DNA of 64,000 nucleotides from the NCBI GenBank assembly GCA_029204225.1, contig CM055113.1, forward strand, positions 22,329,605-22,393,604, given 5' to 3'. Below are positions 34,335-46,892 of this stretch, piece by piece. The translations under genes and the position numbers were made by a program. Source of the stretch: Diphasiastrum complanatum (taxonomy: Eukaryota > Streptophyta > Lycopodiopsida > Lycopodiales > Lycopodiaceae). The notes beneath the pieces are model-generated. The model made no database searches, was not told the origin of the DNA, and was given only the letters and a program-made list of their open reading frames with translations. How positions within the stretch are numbered: the stretch's first letter is position 1; each line of letters opens with the position of its first letter.

Positions 34335-36035
34335 GTTTTTGGCTATGGTCGTCTGCGGTCGTCTGCGGTCATCTACGGTCATCTACGGTCATCTGCGATC
34401 CTCTGTGGTCCCTCTGTGGTCCTCTACGACCTCTCCGGTCTTTGCGGTCCTTTGCATTCCCTTTGTGGTCCTCTACGACCTCTACGACCTAAACACAACC
34501 TCTGCGGTCCTCTGCGAACTCTACGGTCATCTATAGTCTCTAGTGCATTTCGTCTGTGGTCATCTGCGGTCCTCTCACCGCGGCGGGAAGTTCTGAGGCC
34601 ATCTGTGACCTTTGTGATCATATACGATTCTTTACGGTCATCTAAGACCTCTTCGAGCCTCTACAGTCTCTACGGTCCTCTATGGTCCCTACTGCGGTCT
34701 ATCTATGGTCGTCTGCGGTCATCCTGTCGCGGCGGGAGGTTCTGAGGCCATCTGCGACCTCTACAGTCATATACGGTTCTCTGCGATCATCTATGACCTT
34801 TGCGAGCCTCTGCGATCTGTGCGATCCTCTATGGTTTGTGCGGTCCTTTGCGGTCCCTAGTGCAGTCCGGTTGTGGTCATCTGCGGTCCTCCCACAATGA
34901 CGGGAGATTTTGAGACCATCTGCGACCTCTACGGTCATCTATGGTCATCTGTGGTCCTCTGCGGTCATCTGCCCACACGATTTTAGAGTTTAGGGTCCTC
35001 TACGGTCTCTGATGTGGTCCCTAGTGCGGTCATATACGGTTCTCTATGGTCATCTACGACCTCTGTGAGCCTCTGTGGTCTCTACAGTCCTCTGCGGTCC
35101 TTAGTGCGGTCCGGATGTAGTCATCTGTGATCCTCCCACCGCGGCAGGAGGTTCTGAGCCCATCTGCGACCTCTACGATCATCTACGGTCCTCTATGATC
35201 CTCTACGGTCATCTACGATCCTCTACGGTCCTCTGTGGTCCTTTGAGGTCCTCTACAGTCCTTTGCGGTCCCTCTACAATCTCTCTACGAGCCTCTACGG
35301 TCTCTGCAGTCCTCTGCGGTCCCTAGTGCGGTCAGGTTGTGGCTGTCTGCAGTTATCTGCGGTCATCTGCGATCCTCTGTGGTCACCTGAGCTCCTCTCC
35401 TTTTGCTTCTCTCTCTGCTCTCTACCCTCATGCTTGCTGCTACTTAAACTAGTCTGTAAGAGCCCTAGGAGTATGAAGAACAACTTTATAATATTCATAA
35501 ACGAGATGTTGTGAAGTTGATTTGGGATGGGAGGCAATCACCACCCAAAAGCAATCACCTGTAGAGACCACAGAGCCTCCTCTGCAGTCTCTATAGTCCT
35601 CTGTGGTCAACTACGGTCATTTGCGACCTCTACGGTCTCGACGGTCATCTGCGACCTCCACGGTCCCTACTAGTGAGCTCCATCTGTGGTCCTCTGCAGT
35701 CCTCCCACCGCGGCAGGAGGTGTTGAGGGCATCTATGACCTCTGCAGTCATCTACGGTCATCTACGATCTCTGCGGCCATCTACAGTCATCTGCGACCTC
35801 TACGGTCTAAGCGGTGTTCTACGGTTTGGGGTGCAGTTCATTTGTAGTCCTCTACGATCATTTGCGGTCCTCTGGGGTCCCTAATGCGGTCCGTTTGTGG
35901 TCATCTGCAGTCCTTCCACCGCGACGGGAGGTTTTGAGGCCATCTGGGACCTTTGCGGTCATCTACAGTCATCTACGATCTCTGTGTTCCTCTGCGGTCA
36001 TCTACGATCATCTACGACCTCTGCGGTCTAAGGGG
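34335..36035. repeat. GGTC minisatellite with higher-order hairpin units
   Basis: About 1.7 kb of degenerate words such as CTCTGCGGTC and ATCTACGGTC. Within it, CACCGCGGCGGGAGGTTCTG-like segments recur at about 34577, 34729, 34891, 35135, 35705 and 35913, each followed by GAGGCCATCTGCGACC. The core CCTCCC..CCGCGG..GGGAGG can fold back on itself. A non-repeat insertion lies at about 35400-35560. The array ends within a few bases of the CACTA transposase stop, so it may be that element's subterminal repeat region. Confidence 0.75.
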
Positions 36036-38998
36036 GCAATGGCTCAAGATCATGTGAACTTGAGGCCATGTGTCTACCTCTATTCTGTCGTTGTCGCTTT
36101 CTAAACAAGGCCCTCTTTTTTTTTTCTTCTTCATATAGGTCTAACCATTTATCCATAACTCCATAATTATAAAGCATGAATGTAGAAATTTTTTCTCGTT
36201 GGAAGGGTGCCAACCTATGGACCTTTCCCATCCCTTGAGGTTTTTCACTAGTTACCTCTTCGGCTTCCTCATCACGCCACAATAGTGGAGCAGATGGATG
36301 TAGTTGGTGCAAAATTTCAGTAACATAAAAGAGAGATTCATGTACTAACCATCCCTCTGACATGCTACCTTCAGGCCTTGCCTTTTGACGCACAAAATCT
36401 TTTAAGACTTTCATGTACCTTTCCATAAAGAGCATCCACCTAAAAAGTCACAAATGGTTAAAAATAAGTGTTTTATTTAATGAGTTCATGTATCAATTGA
36501 TTTACTTTAAATACACATGCAAAAGATAATTTATGCACTTATACCTAGTGTGCACTGGACCAGCAATAGAAACTTCTTCAACCAAATGCACCAATAAATG
36601 CACTTGTGAGTCCATGATGAAAGTCAAAAAAATATCTCTCAAACATGCACACAATCTCCACCATATCCTCATGTCTCTTGCGAGGATCCAACTCACGGAT
36701 TTCTTTTGAACACATCCATCTGCAACATAATCAATCCATTTTATGTCTATTTGAATTTCCAATCAATAAATACTAAATAGAAAAATGCACCAAGTACATG
36801 TAAATACCTGACAATGATTGATAGTTTGTATATGGTCTCACAAACATCTTTTGACAAGCACCCACGAATTGACAATGGATAGATGAATTGAATCATCTTT
36901 AGCCAATCATGAGATTTGAGACCTTGCAACTTTCCATCCACTGTGAATGATGACCGTAGAGAATGGGCAAAACCAGTTGGTGTTCTAATGTCATGAATAA
37001 TGGAGCGCACATGGTTAAGCTCCTCCTTAGTGAATGTCGAAGGTACTTTTGGAGCATGATCTTCACCATCCTTTATCCAATATTCTTTTTTGGTGTTTGA
37101 TTCTTTTAGATCGTGTCTTGCAGCAATGGTATCTTTTTCACCAATCAAGTGTTTCCAAATAGATTCACCCACATTTTTAAATATGTGCATGGGATCAAGT
37201 AGGTGATTAATCAAAAGGTTATTCCAATATTCCAAACGATGAAATATAGATAATCTTTTCATACCATCGATTGGCTTTGCTTGAGATTCCTCTCATAGTA
37301 TTCGCCAATCTTTCACGGACATCCTCTTTGGAGGCATCTCTCTCTCAACTCTTCCACTAAAACCTCTTCTACGAGTGTCTCTGAATGGATGGCCTTCGTG
37401 CAAGTATTTACGATGATTTTCATAAACCACTTTTTGGAGACTAAAAGAGTATCTTCCCACAAGATTTGGCCAACATGAAAAATGAGCATTTTTTCCAGCC
37501 GTTTGAAAGCCTGCCAAACAAATGGATACTATCAATCACTATTAAAAAAAGTATATGTCAAAGAATAATTATAGCTATTGTAGTATATCATGTAAATGTC
37601 AAGAATTACTAGTTGTATGTAACTGTAAACAAACTCCTATGTACACAAGATAGACATTGTTTGAATGATTACCTGAGCATTCACCTAATCATGGATAGTC
37701 ATGCATTGTCCACATTACAATGGCATGTAGTGTAAACTCCCTCTCATGTAAGGGGCATGAAATGTCATATGTTTTTATCCCCTTCCACAAATCTTCCAAC
37801 TCGTCAATAAGCGGCTCAAGATACACATCCATGTTCTTAACCTTGTGTTGGCCAGAAATTAAAAGTGCTAACATAATGTGTCTCTTTTTTGTACTCAACC
37901 AAGGAGGAATATTATAATTTACCAAGCAAACAGGCCAAATGGACCACGTAGTTGCTCGTACACCAAAGGGGTTCACACCATCTGTTGCAAGACCAAATTT
38001 CACATTTCTTGACTCATTGGCAAAGCTTGGATACTCTTTGTTGATGTGTTTCCATGCAGGTGAATTTGAAGGTACCCTCATCATCCCATCCGTAGAGGTA
38101 TGCTGTGCATGCCAATCCATAAGTTGTGCAAGAGATTTACAACGAAATAAACGTTGCAATCGTGGAATTACTGGAAAATGTCGTAAAACTTTGCATGGAA
38201 TGGTTGCCCCTTGCAAATCATCTCTATATCGAGGAGTATCACAAATGGGACATTTCTTGAGTGATTCGTGCCTTCTGCGATATAAAATACAATCTTTTGG
38301 ACATGTATGATACTGCTTGTAGTCCATCCCGATGTTAGTCAACATCTTTCGTGCCTCATCTCTTGTCTCAGACATGACATTCCCTTCTGGGAGAATTTTG
38401 CTTTTCAATAGTCTGTACATGACAAAAGAAGTCATTGTAAAAAAAATATCACTCGATGTCCAAATTGTAAATTTTGTTTCAAAGCAAAAATGACAAGCAG
38501 ATGAAAATTTTTTTACTCAAATAATGATGTGAGGCTTTGGTCACTCCATCTATATTTGGCTTGAAGATTTAATAGAAGTAGAGAAGTCACCAAACAAGAT
38601 GTCTTTGCTCTAGGATACAATGCGGTCTTTGATTCTTCTCGCAATTTTCTTTCTTCTTTAGACAAAAGTGCCTCCTCATCTTGTTCATTGTGTCTAGCTG
38701 CAATATTGTTCTCGTACATATCATCCAACATGTCTCCCATAACTTCAAATTCATCATTCATTGGAAGCTCATTTTCATCGTTGGAACTTGTTTGCGAAGA
38801 AGTAGATCTAGATGAGCTAGATTCAGATGCATTAGTCTCTTGATTAATGTGCTTATCAATTTCCATCATCTCTTTTAAGCCTTGACGTAGACGACGAGGT
38901 AATTGCTTTATATGTGGACCGTTGTATTGCATTCGTCGTCTACGTCGACCATTACGAGGATTATTGTCTCCAACACTAAATGAGGATGAAGAATCCTA
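36028..38998 (-). pseudogene. CACTA (En/Spm) transposase, copy 2 (Transposase_21 and DUF4218)
   Basis: Exons on the minus strand: 38998-38513 (GPHIKQLPRRLRQGL, acidic middle, LYPRAKTSCLV), 38435-37689 (tnp2 domain with CPKDCILYRRRH, CPICDTPRYRDD, FGLATDGVNPFGV, YNIPPWLS), 37535-37270, 37262-36800 (LDPMHIFKNVGESIWKHL and the start of DUF4218, GLKSHDWLKM), about 36740-36550 (HLLVHLVEEVSIAGPVHTR) and 36440-36028 (ERYMKVLKDFVRQKARPEGS). The transposase cuts and joins element ends. Unlike copy 3, no DUF4216 domain follows; the frame ends in PLPP at the GGTC minisatellite. A stop after VKDWRIL (about 37293) and some uncertain borders suggest it is inactive, but it is the most complete transposase of the window. 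Confidence 0.85.
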
Positions 38999-39317
38999 TA
39001 TATCAAAATAACAAGAAGTAGGTTGAAACAATGCTTGATAAACATTTCCTCCCAATACTTGATAGATCTAAATGTTGCATATGAATATAAATTGCCTCTT
39101 AGTTTAAAAAGTATGAACATACCAATGTATCTATTAGACAGATTTGTCTTTTCAACTTGTTAACATTCAATGAACTCAAAGACAATTAATGCTCCTAACA
39201 TTTAATCTAGACAAATGACGAATAATGCTCCTAACATTTGACATATTTAATGACACAAACCAAATACAATCAAGATGCATGGATTATACATCTCTACATA
39301 TCAACAAAATTTAAATC

Positions 39318-40060
39318 TCACATTTGACTTATTGTCTTTTGCAAACATTTGGGTAGAGGACGGTTGAAACTATACTTGATGAACAATTCCTCCCCAAACC
39401 TGATAGATCTAGTGGCACAGACCATTACATAAGTGCCCTTTGCATTCCTAGTAAAATATTCTTCTTTTCCATTGGTGCATTCTTCAAAATCACAATTCGT
39501 CAATAGAGGGTGGCCAATGGAACTATTTATATATGCAGCAATGTTTCCATGCACATCTGGACGTCCATCAATGTATGTACGATTTGCCCTTGAGATGTTG
39601 CCTCCTTGCATGCGTTGCTCCTCTAAAGAACAAGCATTTGAATTCAAGCCATATACTTGCATCCTCCATTGGTGACGACACAAAGCATGTGAATCACCCC
39701 AATTGTATTGAGGTCCTGCATATGGCATCAATGTCACAACACTATTTAAAGGGACCTCAATACTACTCAATGCAAAAAGGCCCAAACCAGCCTCAGGAAA
39801 GTGTTCACTAGGCATGATCATGTACATTCGACCCCAATACGTAAATGGTGTTCCATTTAATGGTAATGGTGATTGGAGTGGCCAACACAAATATCTACTT
39901 CTAATAAAAGTTTTACTAATGGTTGCAAGCTAGTTGGAAGAGGAAGGTCAGACAAAGAACCTAGAATGTCTTTTGACACATCAACAGTGCGTAGTAATTT
40001 GCAATTATGTTTCAAACTAGTCATAATACGTCCCAAGATGTGTTCTCTTTTTTGAAGGGG
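39318..40060 (-). CDS. SET-domain protein carried by a CACTA element, copy 2
   Basis: The uninterrupted frame from 39890 to 39318 encodes about 190 residues. Upstream, 40060-39900 holds a further coding-like part (about 50 residues, with LPTSLQPLVKLLLEVDI) in another frame, so a small frameshift or an intron lies near 39895. SET features: EAGLGLFAL, PQYNWGDSHALC, GNIAAYINSSIGHP..TNC and FGEELFIKYSF with the catalytic Tyr. By eye it shares roughly 70% of residues with copy 1, and both stay open. The transposase exon follows about 320 bp downstream on the same strand. A lysine-methyltransferase role is inferred from the family; the substrate is unknown. Confidence 0.7.
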
Positions 40061-40268
40061 TGGTCAAGTTTGTGGAATCCACATGGAGTATCGTGGAGGA
40101 CTCATGTGCAACATCTAGGATAGGTGTGGTTGGGTGGTAAGAACGTTCTAGAGATTTGGAGACATGGATTGAATCACACGGCATTGATGAACTAATTATA
40201 TCATGCAAGGGGTCATCATCAACAAGAGCATCATCTAGGGCCAATGATGATCCAAAATAAATATTCAT
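40017..40268 (-). pseudogene. Acidic coding-like exon upstream of the SET gene
   Basis: Open frame starting MNIYFGSSLALDDALVDDD and rich in Asp, Ser and Thr. It overlaps the start of the SET extension in another frame. It may be an upstream exon of the SET gene or of the transposase. Confidence 0.3.
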
Positions 40269-40370
40269 GTGTTTATCCTATCAATAATATTCTCAATCTC
40301 TCTTGCAACTCTTTTTCTTGAAACCAACTTATGGTCCTTCTTCTGCAAAAGTTGAAAATGTTAGATGTAT

Positions 40371-40510
<140 letters not shown>

Positions 40511-40838
40511 CATGAAACATAAATTAATATATAACACAAACCGTAAACCAGTAGCACACAAACACACGCACGCACACACATACCCACCCACACTGACCCT
40601 AAACACACATGAAGAGAAAAATAGAGAGAACATTATAGAGTGCTAATCAAAACTCCCGAACCACACGATTATATCCTACTCTAGAATGTCACCACATGCT
40701 CCCTCCCTATGGCATTTGGGCTTTTTTGTGGAACTCATCTTCCAACAAAAAACATTTTAACCACGTCTTTAACGGAAGAAAACAAGGGCTACACACCTTC
40801 CTAGAATTGGGAGTGTTGGTTACCTTTAACTCTTTCAT

Positions 40839-40953
<115 letters not shown>

Positions 40954-40988
40954 TGAGTCTATTATGGGTGATTGAATATGGAAATCAA

Positions 40989-41153
40989 GATTAACTACAT
41001 CTAGTCATTCTATTTGGATTTTTTCTTTTAGAAGCAAGTGAGAGATTAACTTCATCTAATCATTATATTTGGATTTTTTCTTTTAGAAGCAAGTGAGAGA
41101 TTAACTTCATCTAAATATTCTATTTGGATTTTTCCTTTTAGAAGCAACTGAGA
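40989..41153. repeat. 55-bp tandem repeat, three units
   Basis: Units beginning GATTAACTTCATCTA at 40989, 41044 and 41099, with a partial fourth start at 41154. Few differences separate them. Confidence 0.9.
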
Positions 41154-41239
41154 GATTAACTTCAAAGTATCGTGGCACTCATCCTATCGCTCAATATTTA
41201 TTGGCCAAACTATACTTCAAGTGTCATAAGGGTCAAAGA

Positions 41240-42012
41240 TTAAAGCATTTTCGAAAAACACTTTAAAGAGTTTACCTCTCGTATTCTTGGATTCTCTGTG
41301 TGCACTCCATTGGCCCAAATATGATCGTTGACAATCCTCCTTGTCCGAATCCTAAGGCCTTTGCATTGTGTGCATGTACATGGTATCCTCTCATCATATT
41401 CTGATTGAAACTGGTCCACAATCCAATTGCAAATTGCACAAATTCTTTTAGTGTCATTCAAGTGAAAATTGACGTATTGTAACATGTGACAAAAATTGAC
41501 AAAATAGTCTTTGTACATTTAGTGCATTTTCAACCTTCATTTGTGATGGAGTGGTGTCTTGGTTTTCCAAAGAGCAAATCGGATTACATCACTATTACAA
41601 ATAAAAAAATTATGACATAAATCAATATACATACATGTGATGGATCAATAGGCGGTCTACGTCGACTGATGGAAGAGCTTGAAGATGAACCAGTCAATAG
41701 TTGTTCATTGTACTTTAGTCTTGATTGCTCCTTTTTTTTGTGATAGAGCTCAATTCTTTTTTCTTTCTCTAAATCACGTGGAGGTACGATAATTTCCCTA
41801 GAATTCATAATTCCAATCAAATGTCATTGTAAGAATAAATTTGCAAGAAAAATTATACACTCATATTCAAATAACAAATAAAGTGCAATTGATGTCAATA
41901 TCAATAACAATATATACCTGCTGTTGCAATCATGAGATGAATCGCTATCTGATGATGATGACATCGTCGATGACATATACACACTGTAGCCAGCTACTCT
42001 ATACCACATCAT
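41240..42012 (-). pseudogene. CACTA-associated N-terminal zinc domain (Transpos_assoc-like) and upstream exons
   Basis: Minus strand, upstream of the SET gene. Two exon-like pieces come first: 41980-41918 (Ser/Asp-rich, donor CAG|GTATATA) and about 41800-41645 (Lys/Glu-rich, then a Ser run and RRRPP). The block 41500-41250 follows, with IPCTCTQCKGLRIRTRRIV and NDHIWANGVHT. The C-x-C-x2-C spacing followed by His resembles the N-terminal zinc-binding domain found in CACTA transposases. An overlapping frame (LKEFVQFAIG) looks like the preceding helix, so a frameshift is likely. It probably forms the first part of CACTA copy 2. Confidence 0.45.
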
Positions 42013-43140
42013 AAGTAATCATTATGAGACCATATGTTCTGAACAAATATAATAAAATTTGTTAAAGACATGCCAACATCTAGTCCATGTATATTCTACT
42101 TATGCTTAATTTAATATTCTAGTAACATTGCTATCAAGAAAATTGCTTGGGTGGGGCAACACATGACGGGCAATCAAAATGAGGTTCATACTGACAAATG
42201 TTAGACATCAGTAGATAGTGCGTGCAGGCCTATCTCAACTAATTTAAAGACCACATAGCAGTCAATGTTCGAAGCTCTCATTTTAAACTTTGTCTAAGAT
42301 GAGTGATGATCTCAAGGTAAATCTCTTTGGATTGGCCTAGTGTTCCATGGTATCTCATGACGAGCAATATGCATTCGCCCTTTCTATCTATGGTTGCTTT
42401 CTATGCAAGCAATTATACCATTGATCAACATCTTTATTACAATGCTAAATGATATTTCAACTAATTACTATGATTTCATATAAGGTTATATAGGTCACAC
42501 ACCAACAATCAAAAATATTTATCATATAGGTCACATATCACTAAGGTCCTCAATATAACATAAATGCTTTTGATCATGAATCTAAATGACCCCGTGCAAC
42601 CACTTAAGAGGCCACATGACAAAAGCCAAAAAATATTATTTGACCATGTAATTATGTCATCAAATTATATCAAATCTATGACACCTAGATTATTAATAAA
42701 CTAAATGTTTTATGACATCACCGATTTGACATAATATTATATCATAAAATCTTAAAAAACTTGTCAAATTACTTGTTTAATAATAATATGTACTATTTTT
42801 TATCTCATGATTTTGTCTTGTATGTCAAATCTCAAGAAAAATAAAATTTATAACAATATAAAACTAGTTTTAACAACTAAATACTACCATAATGATCTTT
42901 GAGTTGATTTTTTTACATTCCATCATATTAAAAAAATATATTTTATGTAAAATCCTACAATAAAATATTCTCATAAAATCTAGAAAAGATTATGAGAATA
43001 TTGAATGACATTTGAAGCATGCAAGCCCATGTGGGGGACCCTCTCACGTGCCAAGAGAGGGAAAAAAAAAACGCGTGGAACATCCACGCATGGATATCGC
43101 GTGGATAACTTCTGCGTGGATAATCTACGCGAAACTTGAA
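42013..43140. other. AT-rich region without recognised features
   Basis: No supported gene. A cluster of GCGTGGA/TCCACGC words at about 43070-43135 can form small hairpins, and an ATGCCA..TGGCAT hairpin lies at 43140-43157. Confidence 0.5.
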
Positions 43141-43465
43141 TGCCAATAAAATGGCATTTTCGCGAGCATTCTTGCTCCTCTTCTTTTGCTTTCAAGTTTT
43201 ATAGGTGTTCTAATCTAGTGTTTAGTGCCCTTGCTTGCTATTGCTCTTCTAAGCTCTATAGATCTTGCTTGCTTGCTTGCGGTTGCTCTTCATTGCTAGT
43301 GATCTTGCTCTTGCTTTTGCTTGCTTTATTGATCTTCTTTGTTCTTGCCTACTATTAATCTATTGCTTTCTATTCATTGCTTACTCTTCTAATCTAAAAG
43401 TCTTCAATACTCTTTCACTTCCATTCTCCACTACTTTCTAACTTTTAAAGTTTTTCTTTGATACA

Positions 43466-44310
43466 ATGTCTTCAAGTGGTAGGTCAAGTGGAAGGTCAAG
43501 TGGGAGACCATCTAGGAGAAGAGCTCGTGAGGAGCCCGAAGAATATAATCAAGAGTGGTTTGAGAATCTATCTCCTCAACAACGAGATAGAATCAAAAAT
43601 CTTGTGTTATCTTCTTCGGGTGAATAATCCAAGAGAAGAGCTTCTGAAGATGCCCCTTCCCAAGAATCGTGTAGTGTGTATTATGATCTTAATCCACATG
43701 GTGGAGTTATAAAAAATGAGCGTGACAATGTAGTTCATGCCCGTTTGCGTGATTTAGTTGCTTTATATTTTGGTAAAGATTACATAATCGATTGGTCCCA
43801 ATTATTGTAGTTGTCACTTACAGAGTGCGCCAAAAGGTAAAATAGATGATAAGACTAGTGAACTTAAGTATGAGGAGATTGGAACCATCCGTAGCGGGTA
43901 AGGTGGATAACACCATGTTGGATAGATACTGCCCCAAAGTAGATGTTACTATTGATGGCCTAGTGATCCAAGGAGCCATGGTTGATGCAGGATCGATAGT
44001 AAAACATAGTAAAATTGGAACTGGGAGATAGATTGGGGATAGATCTAGAGCCTACCACCTTGACTGCTTTTTAGTTGGCTAACAATTCTGTGGTTTAATC
44101 AGAAGGAGAAACAAAAGTTGTTCCTATTACAGTAAACGGAAGAACTATACAAGTGGATTTCTACGTTATGAGAATGTTGGCTGGATACAAGAGCTACTCT
44201 CTCTCTGGAAAGACCTTGGTTGAGACTGAGCGACTACATTATAGATATTTTTGCAGGTCTACTGATTTTTGGTAGAGGGAGAAACAAAGTTGTGGTGGAT
44301 GGATATCCCG
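43466..44310 (+). pseudogene. Ty3/gypsy remnant: short N-terminal frame and retropepsin-like protease
   Basis: At 43466 an ATG opens a frame of about 53 codons rich in Ser, Arg and Gly, then SPQQRDRIKNLVLSS, ending in TAA. It is probably a gag start. From about 43930 the frame VTIDGLVIQGAMVDAGS shows the aspartic-protease active site, with Asp-Ala-Gly where Asp-Ser/Thr-Gly is usual. Further phrases follow (LGIDLEPTTLTAFQLAN near 44060, FYVMRMLAGY near 44165, ERPWLRL-like near 44215), as in gypsy proteases. Several stops and shifts interrupt it, so it cannot be active. The T-rich, TTGCTTGC-rich DNA at 43240-43440 may be its leader or LTR. Confidence 0.55.
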
Positions 44311-44944
44311 AAACCCCACTATCAAAAAGAGCTCATGTACCCTCTTTTGGGTGGGAAGAGGCAACTACCGACAAATCTGAGTCCAATTCAAAAGACTATG
44401 CAGGCTTGACATGATGGATGTATTATTCGTGAACCCACCTAAGGCCACATTGATGAATGAAGAAGTAATGATGCGAGGCTTGTCACTCCCTTGTATGAGC
44501 GTGCACAAATTTATAAATTGTGAGCTTGTCTATTTCTCATAAGCTTGCAAACTAAATAGTGATCGTTGAATGCGAGTGTCACAGAGTTATTCAAGTAAGC
44601 TAGCTTTACCGTTTAATATCACTTTCAACCCAATTTTTGTTTTGTACTTCAAATAATATGTAACACATGCATGCCAATTTAAAAAAAGATGACGTGATAG
44701 TTTTCTTCAAAAAATAATGCCGCCAAATAATACCATGGCTATGTCGATACAAGAAGCCAAAAAAATATAGTCATCGGTTGGCATGAATTATATAAGTACT
44801 CATGCATGTATCAACGATTATGTTCTTTATCAAGACAACTTTGGGGGGGGGGCGACAAGCACATGTCCATGTTGTACCACAAAATGATAATGCTTCTAGA
44901 ATACTATTACATATATGAACTGAATAAATGAGGTATGACTTTGC

Positions 44945-45130
44945 AATTGATGAAAGTTATTGAAGTACCTACAATGGTCCCGTTATCTACCAAATGCACA
45001 ATGGGATGCATATGGATGGTGAGAATCTAATTGGAAAAGTGATTCTCATTGAGGCACATTGTTTTGATTGAGGTTTTCTTTGTCCCCTTGATGGATGCTA
45101 TTGGTATCTCCTTGGATGAAATGTATTTTG
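44945..45130 (-). pseudogene. CACTA transposase fragment (part of DUF4218)
   Basis: Nucleotide match to 55085-55270 of CACTA copy 3: a stretch around CTACCAAATGCACA, CATTTGAATGGTGAGAAT-like phrases and GGATGAAATGTAT at the other end. It carries indels and stops. Around it (44415-44940 and 45130-45860) I see no gene. Confidence 0.55.
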
Positions 45131-45859
45131 TAAGTACATATGCACATCATTCCAAATTCTGTCATTTCATCATATGAATGGTTGTTCTTTTGAGCTGAGA
45201 TTTTTAGTATGATCACCTCACTCCCAAAAGCCAGCCATATGCTATAAGCATATCTTCTAGAGTTTGGTTGACTCTCTAGGTCTGGTCATCTTTCTCAGGA
45301 TGCTAGTATAAGTGCGCTCTCGCCTAAAGTCTGCCACTTTTAACACTTTTCACCCAGTAGGAACTTCACGTTAATTACATCCTGATGCTAAAAACGTCAG
45401 CAAATACTTAATCACACCAATCTCGGATATTCATCCTGTTTCTAGAAATGGTCTCATAACAAAATTCAGGAGAAAGAATAGGCACAGATCAGATGTTTGT
45501 ATACCCTCAAATCTCATCCTGGAGCAATGTACCTAGGTTTTAAGAAAAGAAATAGCAAACCACAAACAAACCAAAGATACAATAAGCAAACAACTAGAAT
45601 GATGTTCCCCGTGCCTATTTAAACAAGACTCGTCTAGCATCAGATCCAAATGTACGATGATCTCAATTGAATCCAATCTTTCCAGCTTTGCACCCTCGTC
45701 ACCTTTATATAGACAAGTGCCGAAGAAAGCATATTGCAGGCTGCTCCAACAAGCTGGGCTGAGGTAGTTCCAGTTATCGTGTGCTCAAATCTTCGCTTCC
45801 AATAAAAGTGAGCTCAGTAATGGCAAAAGAATTAACGCTGCTCGGCGAAGAGACAGACT

Positions 45860-46892
45860 TCAAGCATCGCCTGAGCTTTCTGGACACGGATTTCTCTCTC
45901 CTCCGACCTCGTCGTAGCTGCTAATTAGCTCTGTAAGAGTAGAGCAGCTCTCTGAATGCTGCAGTCTACTGCAACGCTGCGTGCTATCTGCTGCTGGTGC
46001 TTGCAATGAAGAATATGCCTCTATTTTCACACCCAGGGCGTTCCTTAACGATCTCCCAGACCCCCCAAAAGAATAAGATCTCCTCAAATAATTAATGGGA
46101 GTCACCGTCACAGGTAAATTCTTCACAGAAAGCAATGAGGACTTTTCTGGGCTCTCTAGGTCTTGTACTGCCTTTGTGAAAGGTTGTGAATTTCTTGAAA
46201 GAACTTGGGATGTCTCTCTCTCTCCCACTCTCCCTGCTGTCCTGTTTGCATCCCGGACGCAGGTACCAACGGCTTCATTGTTCTCTTCAGAAGCCTCATC
46301 TACTGATACGCACTTCAGCTCGTTCATCCCTTGATGGATTGTCTTCTGAAGATCTCAGTACTGAATCAGAAAACGCTTCTTCTTGCGCAAGAATGATATC
46401 CAATGAGCGATGCTCCTCCGGCATTGAAACGAGGCTTTGCCTGCACAAAGGACAGGTTGAGTGCGAGAAGAGCCACATGTCGATGCAGTCAGGATGGAAA
46501 GAATGGCCGCATTTTGGTAACATCCGAAGGCTTGCATTGTCTTGAAACTCCGTCAGGCATACAGCACACACCATTGCATCTTTGTCTTGCCCCAACCCGT
46601 TCAACACAAAGTAGCTCACAACTGGAAAAGAATTGAGAACGCTCATGTCAAGACCACCGTGAGATGACTCATCATGCTGCGTCATGATTTCTGAACCCCT
46701 CTGTCCAGATCCGTCCACTTCTGCCTCGGAGTAGGAATCACAGTTCTGTATGCAAACTGAGCAGAATCCCGTGAAAACGAAGGCTCCCATGACTACCCAA
46801 GTGAATACGTCCTGGGCCTGAACTGAATGCATGCTAGAATCACTCGACGTAGTAGACAAGGATGGCTGAAAGTCACCCATTCCATTATTCAT
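45860..46892 (-). CDS. ATL-type RING-H2 finger E3 ubiquitin ligase
   Basis: The only clear host gene. No intron, as usual for ATL genes. Frame 46892-46296 (198 residues): a membrane segment near residues 30-48 (VVMGAFVFTGFCSVC), the GLD motif (GGLDMSVLNSFP), then a complete RING-H2: CAVC, 15 residues, CGHSFH, PDC, ten residues, CPLC, with the Trp of ATLs (IDMWLF). Such proteins sit in membranes and pass ubiquitin from an E2 to targets, often in defence or stress. The first frame stops soon after the RING. A second frame, 46327-45860, is protein-like (Ser-rich, with NYLRRSYSFGGSGRSL) and probably the original C-terminal tail, in another frame. So a single-base frameshift, a read error or a true shorter protein must be considered. 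Confidence 0.85.

Noticed and set aside
34239-36104. Long frames through the GGTC minisatellite
   Set aside because: Repetitive sequence open on both strands; no start context or domain.
39433-39811. Plus-strand frames opposite the SET gene
   Set aside because: They are shadows of the SET coding strand, which has clear motifs.
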